Positions 18,883 through 29,929 of a stretch of DNA of 64,000 nucleotides are shown here, in pieces (position 1 is the first letter of the stretch; the number at the start of each line of letters is the position of its first letter). The position numbers and the translations under genes are program-made. The notes under the pieces were generated by a model. The model was given only the letters and a program-made list of their open reading frames with translations, had not been told where the DNA came from and searched no databases. Origin of the DNA: a bacterium (GTDB lineage: Bacteria > Vulcanimicrobiota > Vulcanimicrobiia > Eremiobacterales > Eremiobacteraceae); the NCBI GenBank assembly GCA_902812405.1, contig CADDZI010000001.1:62001-126000 (forward strand). The letters are read 5' to 3'.

Positions 18883-20151
18883 TCAGCCGCTTTTTGTGCC
18901 GACGAAGGCGTGGCTGACGAGATTGGCGCCAAACCAGTACCCCACTTCCCGCACATCGCGCACCCCGAGGATGAGAACATCCGCCCGTTTGCCCGGTGTC
19001 AGGCTGCCCACCTCGCCGGCCAAGCCCAGAGAGTAGGCGGCATTGAGGGTGACCGCCGCAAGCGCCTCATGAGCCTGCAGGCCCATCCACCGGCGTGCGA
19101 TGTGGATGACCATTTGGAGCGAAAAGCACGGGCAGGTGCCGGGGTTGTAGTCGGTTGCCAAAGCGACCGGCACGCCGGCGGCCATGAGCTCACGGGCCGG
19201 AGCTTGGCGCGGCAAGCCGAGGAAGGCGGCGGTTGCCGGGCACAGGACGGCGATGCAGCCCGCATGGGCCAGCGCCGCGATGTCGGCGGGCGTGATAAAG
19301 GTGAGGTGGTCGGCGCAGACCGCACGCAGGCGCGCCGCCAGCTGCGCGCCGCCGCTGTGGCTGAGTTCCTCGGCATGCAGACGCGCCCGCAGACCGTGCG
19401 CCGCACACCTGCGCAGGAAGCGCTCGCACTGATCGGGCGAGAAAAAGCCGATCTCGCAGAACGCATCCGCAAAGCGCGCCACACCCTGACGGGCAACCGG
19501 TTCGACGACGTCCCGGCACAGGTAGGCAACGAAGTCATCCGCCGTGCCATACTCGGGGGGCACGGCGTGAGCTCCGCAAAACGTCGCGATGACGCGCGGC
19601 TGTCCGGCGTCGCGGCCCAGGCGCTCGCAAACGGCCAGCAGGCGCAGTTCGCCGTCACGCGTCAAGTCGTAGCCGGACTTGATCTCGACGGTTGTCGTGC
19701 CGTGCCGTCGCATGAGGTCCAACCGCTCGCGGCCGTGCGTTAAAAGTTCGTCCTCACATGCCCGGCGTGTTGCGGCGATCGTGTGGGCCATGCCCAAACG
19801 AGGCGGGCGGCCGGCCGCCAGGTCCTCGAAGTCAGCCGCCCGGTCACCCGCAAAGAGCGCGTGCGTGTGCGCATCCACGAAGCCCGGCACGACGAGCCTG
19901 CCGCCCGCATCGTAGTCGGCAAACGAGGAACCAAACCGCGAGCGCGCGTGCGCGATGCGCTCCGCGCACACCGCGTACGAACCGGCTGTGGTGATGACGC
20001 CGTTTTCGGCGAGAAGGCAGCCGCGAGCGACGACCCCCATGTCGTCCGCGTCGATGCGGGCCTGCGGCCCGGCGGCGGCAGCTAGCGGTTGCAGCGTGAC
20101 AAGCGTTGCGTTGTGGATAAGGTAGGAGCGCGGTGCGGCGGCCTCTACCAC
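18883..20151 (-). CDS. hutI: Imidazolonepropionase
   Basis: Third enzyme of histidine degradation, hydrolysing imidazolone propionate to N-formimino-L-glutamate. The 422-residue amidohydrolase has the metal site VDAHTHALFAG, the substrate loop TTTVEIKSGYDL, FCGAHAVP, LHAEELSHSGG and the catalytic ATDYNPGTCP (family form SDxNPGS). The length is normal. The GTG start at 20151 overlaps the end of the formimidoyltransferase gene by 7 bases, so the two are co-transcribed and coupled. hutU and hutH sit about 8 kb away in a separate minus-strand operon. Confidence 0.96.
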   Translation of the reverse strand: MVEAAAPRSYLIHNATLVTLQPLAAAAGPQARIDADDMGVVARGCLLAENGVITTAGSYAVCAERIAHARSRFGSSFADYDAGGRLVVPGFVDAHTHALFAGDRAADFEDLAAGRPPRLGMAHTIAATRRACEDELLTHGRERLDLMRRHGTTTVEIKSGYDLTRDGELRLLAVCERLGRDAGQPRVIATFCGAHAVPPEYGTADDFVAYLCRDVVEPVARQGVARFADAFCEIGFFSPDQCERFLRRCAAHGLRARLHAEELSHSGGAQLAARLRAVCADHLTFITPADIAALAHAGCIAVLCPATAAFLGLPRQAPARELMAAGVPVALATDYNPGTCPCFSLQMVIHIARRWMGLQAHEALAAVTLNAAYSLGLAGEVGSLTPGKRADVLILGVRDVREVGYWFGANLVSHAFVGTKSG

Positions 20152-21023
20152 GTGACGTGCGACGGCTCAATGGCGGCAACCCGGGCATAGTAGGCGGCGC
20201 TCGTCGCCAGAACCGATAGCGGTGCGACGCCGACCAGTTCACAAGCTGCAATGCGGACGCCGGCCGCCGCGGCCTCGGCTCGAACGAGTTCCGTGACGCG
20301 GTAGAGAGGCGCGGCGGTGACGTCCACGACGTTCATCGAGACCTGCACCAGGCCGCCGGGCAGGGCAAATCCGAGGGCCTTGATGCCGATCAGCCCGCCG
20401 GAACGCTGCCGTACGCTTCGCGCGATACGCTCGGCGAGCGCGAGATCGGTTGTCGCCAAGTTGACGTTAAAGGCGACGAGGACGCCGCGGGCGCCGACGG
20501 CAGTGGCGCCGGCGGTCGGATGGAGAGCCGGTTCGCCGACGTCCGGATGCCGCTGCGGGTCACTCACCGCGGTGAGCAGGCCCTCGAACTGGCCCTTGCG
20601 GAGGGCCGCCAAGTCACGCCGGTCGGGACGCGTGGCGGCGCGTTCATAGAAGTAACAGGGGATGCGATAGCGCTCCCACAGGCCTTGCGCACAGCGACGT
20701 GCCAGCAGCACCGCCTCGTCCATCGTCGCGCCATCGAGGGGGACAAAGGGCACGACGTCCAGTGCGCCGATGCGGGGATGCTCGCCGCGATGCGTGCGCA
20801 GGTCGACGTGCTCGACAGCCACACCGGCGATGCGCAGGGCGGCCTCGACGACGCCGTCGCCGGTCCCGACCAGAGTGAAGACGCTGCGGTTGTGGGCGGG
20901 GTCGCTCTGAACGTCGATCAGCCGCACGCCCGGCGTCTGAGCGGCGGCCGCCGCAATGGTCTCAATGACCTCCCGGCGCCGGCCCTCGGAAACGTTGGGA
21001 ACGCATTCGAAGAGCTTCTTCAT
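20145..21023 (-). CDS. Glutamate formimidoyltransferase (stand-alone FtcD N-domain)
   Basis: Moves the formimino group from formiminoglutamate to tetrahydrofolate, completing histidine breakdown to glutamate. The 292-residue protein starts KKLFECVPNVSEGRR and shows SDPAHNRSVFTLVG, HRGEHPRIGALDVVPFVPL, PCYFYE and LVAFNVNL, all typical of the transferase. The cyclodeaminase domain of the animal bifunctional enzyme is missing. ATG 21023 was chosen because the family begins there; an upstream extension has no support. It is the first gene of the operon with hutI. It diverges from the leucine operon across a 65-base gap, which must hold both promoters. Confidence 0.94.
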   Translation of the reverse strand: MKKLFECVPNVSEGRRREVIETIAAAAAQTPGVRLIDVQSDPAHNRSVFTLVGTGDGVVEAALRIAGVAVEHVDLRTHRGEHPRIGALDVVPFVPLDGATMDEAVLLARRCAQGLWERYRIPCYFYERAATRPDRRDLAALRKGQFEGLLTAVSDPQRHPDVGEPALHPTAGATAVGARGVLVAFNVNLATTDLALAERIARSVRQRSGGLIGIKALGFALPGGLVQVSMNVVDVTAAPLYRVTELVRAEAAAAGVRIAACELVGVAPLSVLATSAAYYARVAAIEPSHVTW

Positions 21024-21088
21024 CCGGCGAGAGCCCGTTTGCGCCGGGCAGGCCGCGTCCCTTGCAATACGTAAGGTAGGGGCCGTCC

Positions 21089-22696
21089 ATGAGCGTTCTC
21101 CCAACGCGGGTCGACGCCGCGTCCGCCGACTTTGCAGCCAATCGCGAGGCGATGTGTGGGCTGCTGGCCGAGTTGTCGGAGCGTACCATGCGCGTCAGCG
21201 GCGGCGGCGGACCAGAGGCGATGGCGTTGCACGTTTCCCGCAACAAGCTGCCGGTTCGCGAACGGATTGCCCGGTTGCTCGACCCCGAGACGGCTTTCCT
21301 TGAATTGTCGACCTTGGCCGCCTGGGATATGTATGACAATCAGGCTCCGGCGGCCGGGATCGTCACCGGCATTGGGCTCGTAAGCGGCCGCGAGTGCGTC
21401 ATCGTTGCCAACGATGCGACGGTCAAAGGCGGCACGTACTATCCGATGACCGTCAAAAAGCATCTCCGGGCTCAGGAGATCGCCGAGCAAAACCGCCTGC
21501 CCTGCATTTACCTCGTGGATTCGGGCGGCGCCTACCTGCCGCTCCAGGCGGAGGTGTTTCCGGATCGCGATCACTTCGGACGCATCTTTTACAATCAGGC
21601 GCGCATGTCGCGGCTTGGCATCCCGCAGATTGCGGTGGTGATGGGGTCGTGCACGGCAGGCGGCGCCTACGTTCCAGCGATGTCGGACGAGACGATCATC
21701 GTCAAAGGGCAGGGCACGATCTTTTTGGGCGGCCCGCCGCTTGTGAAGGCCGCGACGGGCGAGATCGTCAGTGCCGAGGAATTGGGCGGCGCGGACGTTC
21801 ACTGCCGCATCTCGGGGGTGACCGACCACTACGCCCTGTCCGACGATCACGCCCTGGCGTTGTGCCGCGAAGCCGTCGCCCACCTCGGCGCTCGCCGGCC
21901 GGTACCCTGGCCGATGCGCGATCCGCGTCCGCCGGCCTACGATCCGGCCGAGCTGTACGGTATCGTGCCTCGCGATTGGCGCAAGCCGTACGACGTCCGC
22001 GAGGTGATCGCCCGCATCCTCGACGGCAGCGACTTCCATGAGTTCAAGGCGCTGTACGGCGACACGATCGTCTGCGGCTTTGGGCACATCCAGGGGCACC
22101 CGGTTGGTGTTGTCGCCAACCAGGGAATCCTCTTTTCGCAAAGCGCCCTCAAAGCGACTCACTTCATCCAGCTATGCTGTGCTCGCGGCACACCTTTGGT
22201 GTTCTTGCAGAACATTACTGGCTTCATGGTCGGCAAGCAGTACGAAGAAGGCGGCATCGCAAAGGATGGCGCGAAGATGGTCATGGCGGTGGCCAATGCG
22301 GACGTACCCAAGTTTACGGTGATCATCGGCGGGTCGTTCGGCGCCGGCAACTACGGCATGTGCGGGCGGGCCTATGCTCCGCGGCAGTTGTGGATGTGGC
22401 CCAACGCACGCATTTCGGTGATGGGCGGACCGCAGGCGGCCAGCGTCCTCCTCACCGTGCGCCTGGAGGCAAGCGAACGCCAGGCAAAGACGATGACGCG
22501 GGATGAACAGCTGGCCTTCATGCAGCCGATCCTCGACAAGTATGAGACGGAGGGCAGCCCCTACTACAGCACGGCACGGCTCTGGGACGACGGCATCATC
22601 GACCCGGCGCAGACACGAGACGTGCTGGCGCTGGGACTGGCGGCCGCGGCCAACGCGCCCGTACCGCGCTCGTCGTTCGGCGTCTTCCGGATGTAG
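21089..22696 (+). CDS. liuB: 3-Methylcrotonyl-CoA carboxylase beta (carboxyltransferase) subunit
   Basis: A 535-residue biotin-dependent carboxyltransferase of leucine degradation. The sequence follows MccB closely: [110 protein letters not shown] (the whole in two overlapping blocks) and [15 protein letters not shown]. It is the first gene of a four-gene plus-strand operon whose products act in consecutive steps, which supports methylcrotonyl-CoA as substrate. A geranyl-CoA carboxylase is the main alternative but does not fit the HMG-CoA lyase downstream. A 117-base gap follows. Confidence 0.93.
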   Translation: MSVLPTRVDAASADFAANREAMCGLLAELSERTMRVSGGGGPEAMALHVSRNKLPVRERIARLLDPETAFLELSTLAAWDMYDNQAPAAGIVTGIGLVSGRECVIVANDATVKGGTYYPMTVKKHLRAQEIAEQNRLPCIYLVDSGGAYLPLQAEVFPDRDHFGRIFYNQARMSRLGIPQIAVVMGSCTAGGAYVPAMSDETIIVKGQGTIFLGGPPLVKAATGEIVSAEELGGADVHCRISGVTDHYALSDDHALALCREAVAHLGARRPVPWPMRDPRPPAYDPAELYGIVPRDWRKPYDVREVIARILDGSDFHEFKALYGDTIVCGFGHIQGHPVGVVANQGILFSQSALKATHFIQLCCARGTPLVFLQNITGFMVGKQYEEGGIAKDGAKMVMAVANADVPKFTVIIGGSFGAGNYGMCGRAYAPRQLWMWPNARISVMGGPQAASVLLTVRLEASERQAKTMTRDEQLAFMQPILDKYETEGSPYYSTARLWDDGIIDPAQTRDVLALGLAAAANAPVPRSSFGVFRM

Positions 22697-22813
22697 TAGC
22701 CGGCGGGCGCACATGCCTCGGTATCGTCCGGATGGTGCATGGATAGTGCGGGTGTTGACACGTGCGTCACCCGGCGCCGGAAAGGCGCACGGCCAAGTGC
22801 GAGAGGAGAGGAC

Positions 22814-23599
22814 ATGATGAGTGAACCGGTCCAGGTCACGTACGACGACGGACGAATCGCGCGCGTGCGCCTATGCCGCCCGGAGGTCCGCAATGCCATG
22901 GATGCGGCGATGGTCACCGGCCTGAGCGAGGCATTTCAGCGCTGCGCCCAGGACCCGGCGCTGCGCGCAGTTGTGCTCGAGGGCGAAGGACGTTTTTTCT
23001 GCGGTGGCGCGGACATCGCAACCATGCGCGACTCGCTGGCTTTGAGCGAGGAGGAAAATCTCCGGGATGCCTTGGCCCTCTCGGACATGTTCGGGGCGAT
23101 CGAGAGCTGCCCCGTGCCGGTCGTCGCCGCGGTGCGCGGGGCGGCGCTGGGCGGAGGTGCCGGGCTCGTGGCTTGCGCCGACGTCGGCCTGGCCGAGGAA
23201 GATGCAATCTTCGGTTTCACCGAGGTCAAGCTCGGCATCGTGCCGGCAGTCATTTCGCCGTTCGTCATTCGTAAGATCGGACCGGGGCACGCCCGCGCCC
23301 TCTTTCCGACCGGGGAGCGCTTTGCGGCCGAGCGCGCCCTGCGCATCGGTTTGATTCACCAGATCGCCCCTCCCGGCCAGCTGGAAGCCCTCATCGCCGC
23401 AACCCTGCGCGAAGTGTGCAGCGCCGGACCACAGGCGGCACGTTTGGCTAAACACATCGCGCGCACGGTCCCGACCCTGCCGCCCGACGAGATCCGGGCA
23501 TGGACGGCGGGCCGCATTGCCCGGCAGCGCGTCAGCCCGGAGGGTCAGGAAGGCTTGCGGGCCTTCTTGGACAAGCGGCGGCCGGCGTGGAGTTCGTGA
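22814..23599 (+). CDS. liuC: Enoyl-CoA hydratase, probably methylglutaconyl-CoA hydratase
   Basis: A 261-residue crotonase-family protein. It has the oxyanion-hole segments GRFFCGGADIATM and VRGAALGGGAGLVACADVGLAEE and the FGFTEVKLGIVPA block with a catalytic-type Glu. Its position between methylcrotonyl-CoA carboxylase subunits and HMG-CoA lyase indicates hydration of 3-methylglutaconyl-CoA to HMG-CoA; on sequence alone only the superfamily is certain. The start ATG 22814 (or the next codon, ATG 22817) is preceded by GAGAGGAGAGGAC, a strong ribosome-binding site. Its TGA overlaps the GTG of the next gene (GTGA). Confidence 0.9.
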   Translation: MMSEPVQVTYDDGRIARVRLCRPEVRNAMDAAMVTGLSEAFQRCAQDPALRAVVLEGEGRFFCGGADIATMRDSLALSEEENLRDALALSDMFGAIESCPVPVVAAVRGAALGGGAGLVACADVGLAEEDAIFGFTEVKLGIVPAVISPFVIRKIGPGHARALFPTGERFAAERALRIGLIHQIAPPGQLEALIAATLREVCSAGPQAARLAKHIARTVPTLPPDEIRAWTAGRIARQRVSPEGQEGLRAFLDKRRPAWSS

Positions 23600-25611
23600 C
23601 GCCCTTCGCCTCAATCTTGATCGCCAATCGCGGCGAGATCGCGGTGCGCATCGCGCGCACCTGTCGCGCACTCGGCGTGCGCTCGATCGCGATCTACTCC
23701 CACGCCGACGCCGCATCGCTTCACGTTCGCGCCTGCGACGAGGCCGTGCCCATCGGCGGGCGGGCGCCGGCCGAGTCGTACTTGCGCGGCGATCTCGTCA
23801 TTGCCGCCGCCAAACGCAGCGGCGCGCAGGCCCTCCACCCGGGCTATGGCTTTCTTTCCGAGAATCCGGACTTTGCGCATGCCTGCGAGAAAGCTGGCAT
23901 CGTCTTCATCGGGCCTACGTGCGAGGCGATGCGCGCCGTCGGCGACAAGATCGCGGCCAAAGAGATCGCCGCCCGGGCTGGGGTGCCCGTCCTGCCGGGT
24001 TATAGCGGGCCCGATCAGTCGGCTGCGGGTTTGGGTGCCGCGGCTCGGCAGATTGGATTTCCCGTGCTCATTAAGGCGGCGGCGGGCGGCGGCGGCCGGG
24101 GCATGCGCTTGGTCGAAAGCGAGGACGCCTTTGAGGCCGCCTTGCGCGCAGCACGCCGGGAAGCCCGCGCCGCCTTCGGTGACGATCGGGTTTTCTTGGA
24201 GCGCTACCTGCGGACGCCGCGCCACATTGAAGTGCAGGTACTGGCTGATAGCCGGGGTGAGGTCGCCGCGCTGGGCGAGCGCGAGTGCTCCGTCCAACGC
24301 CGCTATCAGAAGATGGTTGAGGAAGCACCCTCTGCGGCCGTGGACGATGCGCTGCGCAGCCGCCTCATAGCCGCCGCCGCCGCCATCGCCCGTGCCGTCG
24401 GCTACCGTAACGCGGGTACCGTTGAATTCATCCTGGATGAGGATGGCTCGTTCTACTTTCTGGAAATGAACGCGCGGCTGCAAGTCGAGCATCCCGTGAC
24501 GGAGTTGACGACCGGCCTGGACCTCGTCGCCGAACAGCTCTGGCTGGCTGCCGGCCGGCCTCTCTCGGATGCCGTCCGGAACTGCCGCACCAGCGGTCAT
24601 GCGATCGAAGCCCGCATCTATGCGGAAGATGCCGCGCACGGTTTCGTCCCCTCGACCGGCACGATCACCTGTTACCGGGAGCCGGCCGGTGTCCGTGTCG
24701 ACAGCGGCGTCGCCGCCGGTTCGCCCGTGCCCGACGCCTACGATGCGATGATCGCGAAGGTGATCGCACACGGGGCATCGCGGGAAGAGGCCCGTCAACG
24801 GCTGGCGACAGCTCTCGACGAGTACGTCATCGGCGGTGTCGCAACCGGCACCGGCTTCGTCCGTTGGATCATCGAGCATCCCGACTTTGCCGCGGCGCGC
24901 ACGCGCACGGACTTTCTGGCGCGCACGCTTCCCGCAGCGGATGCGATCCCGGCACGCGTGCTCGGCCTGGGCGAGGATGGCGGGTCGGCCGGCGAGCTTG
25001 CGGCCATGGTAGCAGCCGTCGCACGCCGCATGCCGCCCGAACTCGATGCTGCAACACCGCCGTCGGCAACCTACCGCCGTCTGGGGAACTGGCGTCACTC
25101 GGTCCAACCCGTCGAGGTGAGTTTTGCCGAGGTTGGACGTCCCGTGCAGGTCAGCTGGGATCATGCAGCCGGAACCTATGTCGCACGACTGGAGGGCCGC
25201 CGGGCCCGGATCCGGCCGTGCGGTCAGGGCATCTTTGAGGTGCAAGATGAGGCTGTCCGCCTGTGGGCCGGGGCATGGAGACCTGAGGCGGCCGAGGTCG
25301 CGGTCAGCCTGCGGGGTCTGGTCATGACATTTTCCCGCGCCGCAGAGACCAGCGTAACGCGGCGCAAAGATGATCCGTCAGGCCCCGGCGAGTCCGGTTC
25401 GCTGCCCGCTCCGATGAGCGGACGCATCGCTCAGGTCAACGTCGCGCCCGGCCAGAGCGTCGGCGCGCACGACGTCCTCATGGTCATGGAGGCGATGAAG
25501 ATGGAGCATGCCATCGCGGCGCCGTATGCAGGCCGGGTCGCGCAGGTCTGCGTCCAGCCGGGCCAAACGGTCCGAGCCGGCGAACCGCTCGCCGTCCTCT
25601 CCCATGAATGA
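23596..25611 (+). CDS. liuD: 3-Methylcrotonyl-CoA carboxylase alpha subunit (biotin carboxylase-carrier)
   Basis: A 671-residue biotin carboxylase fused to a biotin carrier domain. Seen: SILIANRGEIAVRIARTCR, HPGYGFLSENPDFA, the glycine loop KAAAGGGGRGMRL, EMNARLQVEHPVTE, a linker/BT domain (about 500-590), and a C-terminal EAMKMEH with the biotinyl Lys. GTG 23596 overlaps the hydratase stop as GTGA; GTG 23587 is an alternative. It overlaps the lyase gene by 8 bases. It partners the carboxyltransferase encoded two genes upstream. It is a second paralogue of the biotin carboxylase at 7162-9039, so the window encodes two separate acyl-CoA carboxylases. Confidence 0.94.
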   Translation: MTPFASILIANRGEIAVRIARTCRALGVRSIAIYSHADAASLHVRACDEAVPIGGRAPAESYLRGDLVIAAAKRSGAQALHPGYGFLSENPDFAHACEKAGIVFIGPTCEAMRAVGDKIAAKEIAARAGVPVLPGYSGPDQSAAGLGAAARQIGFPVLIKAAAGGGGRGMRLVESEDAFEAALRAARREARAAFGDDRVFLERYLRTPRHIEVQVLADSRGEVAALGERECSVQRRYQKMVEEAPSAAVDDALRSRLIAAAAAIARAVGYRNAGTVEFILDEDGSFYFLEMNARLQVEHPVTELTTGLDLVAEQLWLAAGRPLSDAVRNCRTSGHAIEARIYAEDAAHGFVPSTGTITCYREPAGVRVDSGVAAGSPVPDAYDAMIAKVIAHGASREEARQRLATALDEYVIGGVATGTGFVRWIIEHPDFAAARTRTDFLARTLPAADAIPARVLGLGEDGGSAGELAAMVAAVARRMPPELDAATPPSATYRRLGNWRHSVQPVEVSFAEVGRPVQVSWDHAAGTYVARLEGRRARIRPCGQGIFEVQDEAVRLWAGAWRPEAAEVAVSLRGLVMTFSRAAETSVTRRKDDPSGPGESGSLPAPMSGRIAQVNVAPGQSVGAHDVLMVMEAMKMEHAIAAPYAGRVAQVCVQPGQTVRAGEPLAVLSHE

Positions 25612-26533
25612 TGCACGGCCAGCCGGCGGGGTGCTGTCCGGTCTACCCGCGGCCGTGACGGTCGTCGAGGTGGGGCCGCGCGACGGTCTGCAAAACGAAC
25701 GCGTCTTCGTGCCGACCGAGGCCAAGATCGCGTTTGTGGACGCCCTCGCGGCGGCGGGACTGCCGGTCATCGAGGTGACGTCGTTCGTCCGGCCCGACGC
25801 CATTCCTCAACTGCGCGACGCGGAGGATGTCATGCGCGGCATCGCCAGGTGCGCCGCCGTGCGCTATGCCGCGTTGGTACCCAACGAGCGGGGCCTCGAG
25901 CGGGCGCGCTCGTGCGGCGTTGCCGAGATTGCGCTCTTTACGGCAGCCTCGGAGACATTTGCCCGGCATAACATCAACGCCGGCATCGAGGAGTCGCTGG
26001 CGCGTTTTGCGCCGGTCATACGCCGGGCACACGCCGACGGGATGCGCGTGCGGGCCTACGTGTCAACCGCCTTCGGTTGCCCCTACGAGGGACGGGTTGC
26101 GCCGGCGGCGGTGTGCGCCGTCATGGAGAAGCTGCTTGCACTGGGCGCCGACGAAATCAGCATCGGCGATACCATCGGCGTCGCGACACCGACGCAGGTT
26201 GCGGAGCTGTGCGCGTTGCTACTGCGGCACGCCGACCCGGCACGCCTGGCGCTGCATTTCCACGACACGCGCGGCACAGCTCTGGCCAACGTGCTGGCGG
26301 GCCTCTTGGCCGGCATCGCAGTCTTCGATGCCTCGGCGGGCGGTTTAGGCGGATGTCCGTACGCCCCCGGGGCGGCGGGCAACCTCGCGACCGAGGACCT
26401 TCTGTACATGTTGCACGGTATGGGCATCCAGACCGGCGTGGACCTCACAGCCGTCGTGCGGGCCACCCGGCTCATCGCCGGCTACCTCGACCACCCCCCG
26501 ACGTCCAAGTACTACGCGGCGGCTACGTCCTGA
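25604..26533 (+). CDS. liuE: Hydroxymethylglutaryl-CoA lyase
   Basis: Last enzyme of leucine breakdown, cleaving HMG-CoA to acetoacetate and acetyl-CoA. The 309-residue TIM-barrel protein has VVEVGPRDGLQNE, IEVTSFVRPDAIPQL, VSTAFGCPYEG, GDTIGVATPTQV, LHFHDTRGTALAN and the signature GGLGGCPYAPGAAGNLATEDLLYM, which carries the catalytic Cys (written here as consecutive family blocks). The start ATG 25604 lies within the preceding gene (8-base overlap), so translation is coupled. The 3' end overlaps the convergent GGDEF gene by 11 bases. Family and context agree. Confidence 0.95.
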   Translation: MNDARPAGGVLSGLPAAVTVVEVGPRDGLQNERVFVPTEAKIAFVDALAAAGLPVIEVTSFVRPDAIPQLRDAEDVMRGIARCAAVRYAALVPNERGLERARSCGVAEIALFTAASETFARHNINAGIEESLARFAPVIRRAHADGMRVRAYVSTAFGCPYEGRVAPAAVCAVMEKLLALGADEISIGDTIGVATPTQVAELCALLLRHADPARLALHFHDTRGTALANVLAGLLAGIAVFDASAGGLGGCPYAPGAAGNLATEDLLYMLHGMGIQTGVDLTAVVRATRLIAGYLDHPPTSKYYAAATS

Positions 26534-27479
26534 GCCGCTTTGCGTTGATGAGAGTGTTCGTCGCCTCTTCGAATGTGCGCGGGAGACCGGTGCTTGCGTT
26601 GCGCAGGGCGATCCCCAAGGTCGCCTTGATGCCTTCCTTTTGGAGCCAGCCTCCGACGCGGTCGAAGATACCCTTGGCGCCCTTCAAACCGCACTCGACG
26701 GCCAAGATCGCAAACTCATCCTCGCCGGTCCTGGCGACGACGTCGTAGCCGCGACAGGCACGCTTGAGAATGTTGGCGGTCTTGGCCAGCAAATCGTCAC
26801 CCGCCTGGCGACCGTGCTCGGCGTTGATCGAGCGCAGCGAATCCAAGTCGATGCAGATGACGCACGCCGAATGGTTGTGGCGGGCGCAGCGCGCCTCCTC
26901 AGCGACCAAGATGCGGTCCCATGCTCTGCGGTTGAAGGTTTGCGTCAGTTTATCGACGAGCACCTCGCCCGGCTCGACCTCGAGCTGCTGCGCGCCGAGG
27001 TTGGCGTTCTTCTCGCGCGAGGCGACCGCACCGAGCAAACCGGCCACCATATCCACGAGCCACTGCTGCTCGCGAAGCTCGTCGCCACGGGGAGAGCGAT
27101 CCATGCCGGCCAGCGTTCCATACACCTTGCCGTCGCCTAACACCAGAGGGGCACCGGCGTAGGCGGCGATCCCGAAGACGGCTGCAAGCGGCGCCGAGGA
27201 GTAGGCGGGGACGTCGGCGACGCGGGGCGCAATCCGCGGGCCGCTGCCGGCGACCATGCGCCAGCACAGGGTGTCGCTATAGGCGATGGTGTCACCGCTC
27301 TTGATCCCCAGATCTCCCGTGCAGCTCAGGACAACAAGCTCGTCGCCGTCGATGCGCGTTACCATCCAAAATGCAAGACCGACCTTCTCGCGCAGCAGGC
27401 GCAGGGCAACCTCCGCGGCGGAGCCGAAATCTTCATACCGTTCGCGCTCGCCGGACCCGGCAGCCAAAGCGTCGTTCAT
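26523..27479 (-). CDS. GAF-GGDEF diguanylate cyclase (GEDEF variant)
   Basis: A 318-residue soluble signalling protein. Residues about 15-155 form a GAF-like sensor (VALRLLREKVGLAFWMVTRI, GAPLVLGDGKVYGTLAGMD). The C-terminal domain has DKLTQTFNRRAWDRIL, CIDLDSLRSINAEHG and the active-site loop RTGEDEFAIL. The loop is GEDEF rather than GGDEF, a variant that can be active in some proteins. An RxxD inhibitory site (RGYD) lies five residues before it. No EAL domain is present. Together with the gene at 2335-4956 it gives two cyclic-di-GMP proteins in the window. It is convergent with the HMG-CoA lyase gene, overlapping by 11 bases. Confidence 0.85.
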   Translation of the reverse strand: MNDALAAGSGERERYEDFGSAAEVALRLLREKVGLAFWMVTRIDGDELVVLSCTGDLGIKSGDTIAYSDTLCWRMVAGSGPRIAPRVADVPAYSSAPLAAVFGIAAYAGAPLVLGDGKVYGTLAGMDRSPRGDELREQQWLVDMVAGLLGAVASREKNANLGAQQLEVEPGEVLVDKLTQTFNRRAWDRILVAEEARCARHNHSACVICIDLDSLRSINAEHGRQAGDDLLAKTANILKRACRGYDVVARTGEDEFAILAVECGLKGAKGIFDRVGGWLQKEGIKATLGIALRNASTGLPRTFEEATNTLINAKRLRT

Positions 27480-27548
27480 GCTAATGGTATCGGCGTGTGG
27501 GCGCTGGCGTTTGCGGGGACGGGCGTCGTGTGCAGCGGTCCGGAAGAC

Positions 27549-28259
27549 TCACGCAGGTCTGCCGTCTGGTCTGGGCGGCAGGTCCCACAAGACGATCTCA
27601 GCCTTGCCTCGCACGGCAAAACCGTCTTCATCCGCCATCCGCAGAGCGTCGCCCGTTTGGAGCCGCTCGCCGTCGACGTCGGCTTCGCCCTCGGCGATGA
27701 AGAGAAAGCCGAACCGGCCGGCGTCGAAACGGTGTACCAGACGTTCGCCGTCCAGGCGTGCAACGACCAAACGCGCATTTTGGTACAAAGCGATCGGTGC
27801 CGCATCCGGGTTGCCTGCGGCGGCCACAAGCCATCGTCCGCGCCTGTCCTCGACCGAAAAATCCCGCTGCCCATAGCGAACGGCCAGCCCGGCCGACGGA
27901 GGGAGAATCCACATTTGAAGCAGGTGGAGCTCCTCCTCGCCCCGGTTGTACTCCGAGTGGCGCACGCCCGTCCCCGCGCTCAGGTACTGCATGCCGCCGG
28001 ACTTCACGATACCCCGGTGACCCGCGCTGTCCTCGTGGGTCAATTCTCCGGCCAGCACGTAGGTGATGATTTCCATGTCGCGATGGGGGTGCATGGGGAA
28101 ACCGGTGTGGGGTGCGATGCGGTCGTCGTTGTGGACGCGCAGAGCGCCCCAGGCGAGGTTGCCGGGATCACGGTAGTCCGCGAAACTGAATGAATAGCAG
28201 GTTTGCAGCCAGCCGTAATCCGCGCAGAAGCGATCCGACGCGCGTTGCACGCAGCGCAC
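27549..28259 (-). CDS. Pirin family bicupin protein
   Basis: A 236-residue bicupin resembling bacterial YhhW/pirin. The N-terminal cupin has the metal ligands in HPHRDMEIITYVLAGEL and GTGVRHSEYNRGEEELHLLQ, followed by a degenerate C-terminal cupin (FLFIAEGEADVDGERL). Bacterial pirins often have quercetinase activity in vitro, but their physiological roles are poorly known. It starts at ATG 28259 and lies 4 bases from the end of hutU on the same strand, so it may be co-transcribed with hutH-hutU. No functional link to histidine breakdown is evident. Confidence 0.88.
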   Translation of the reverse strand: MRCVQRASDRFCADYGWLQTCYSFSFADYRDPGNLAWGALRVHNDDRIAPHTGFPMHPHRDMEIITYVLAGELTHEDSAGHRGIVKSGGMQYLSAGTGVRHSEYNRGEEELHLLQMWILPPSAGLAVRYGQRDFSVEDRRGRWLVAAAGNPDAAPIALYQNARLVVARLDGERLVHRFDAGRFGFLFIAEGEADVDGERLQTGDALRMADEDGFAVRGKAEIVLWDLPPRPDGRPA

Positions 28260-28263
28260 TCCG

Positions 28264-29925
<1,662 letters not shown>

Positions 29926-29929
29926 GGCG

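Noticed and set aside
22740-22775. Dyad GGGTG...CACCC with inner TGAC...GTCA as an operator in the leucine operon
   Set aside because: Imperfect and short; it lies inside the operon between liuB and liuC and such matches are common in GC-rich DNA.
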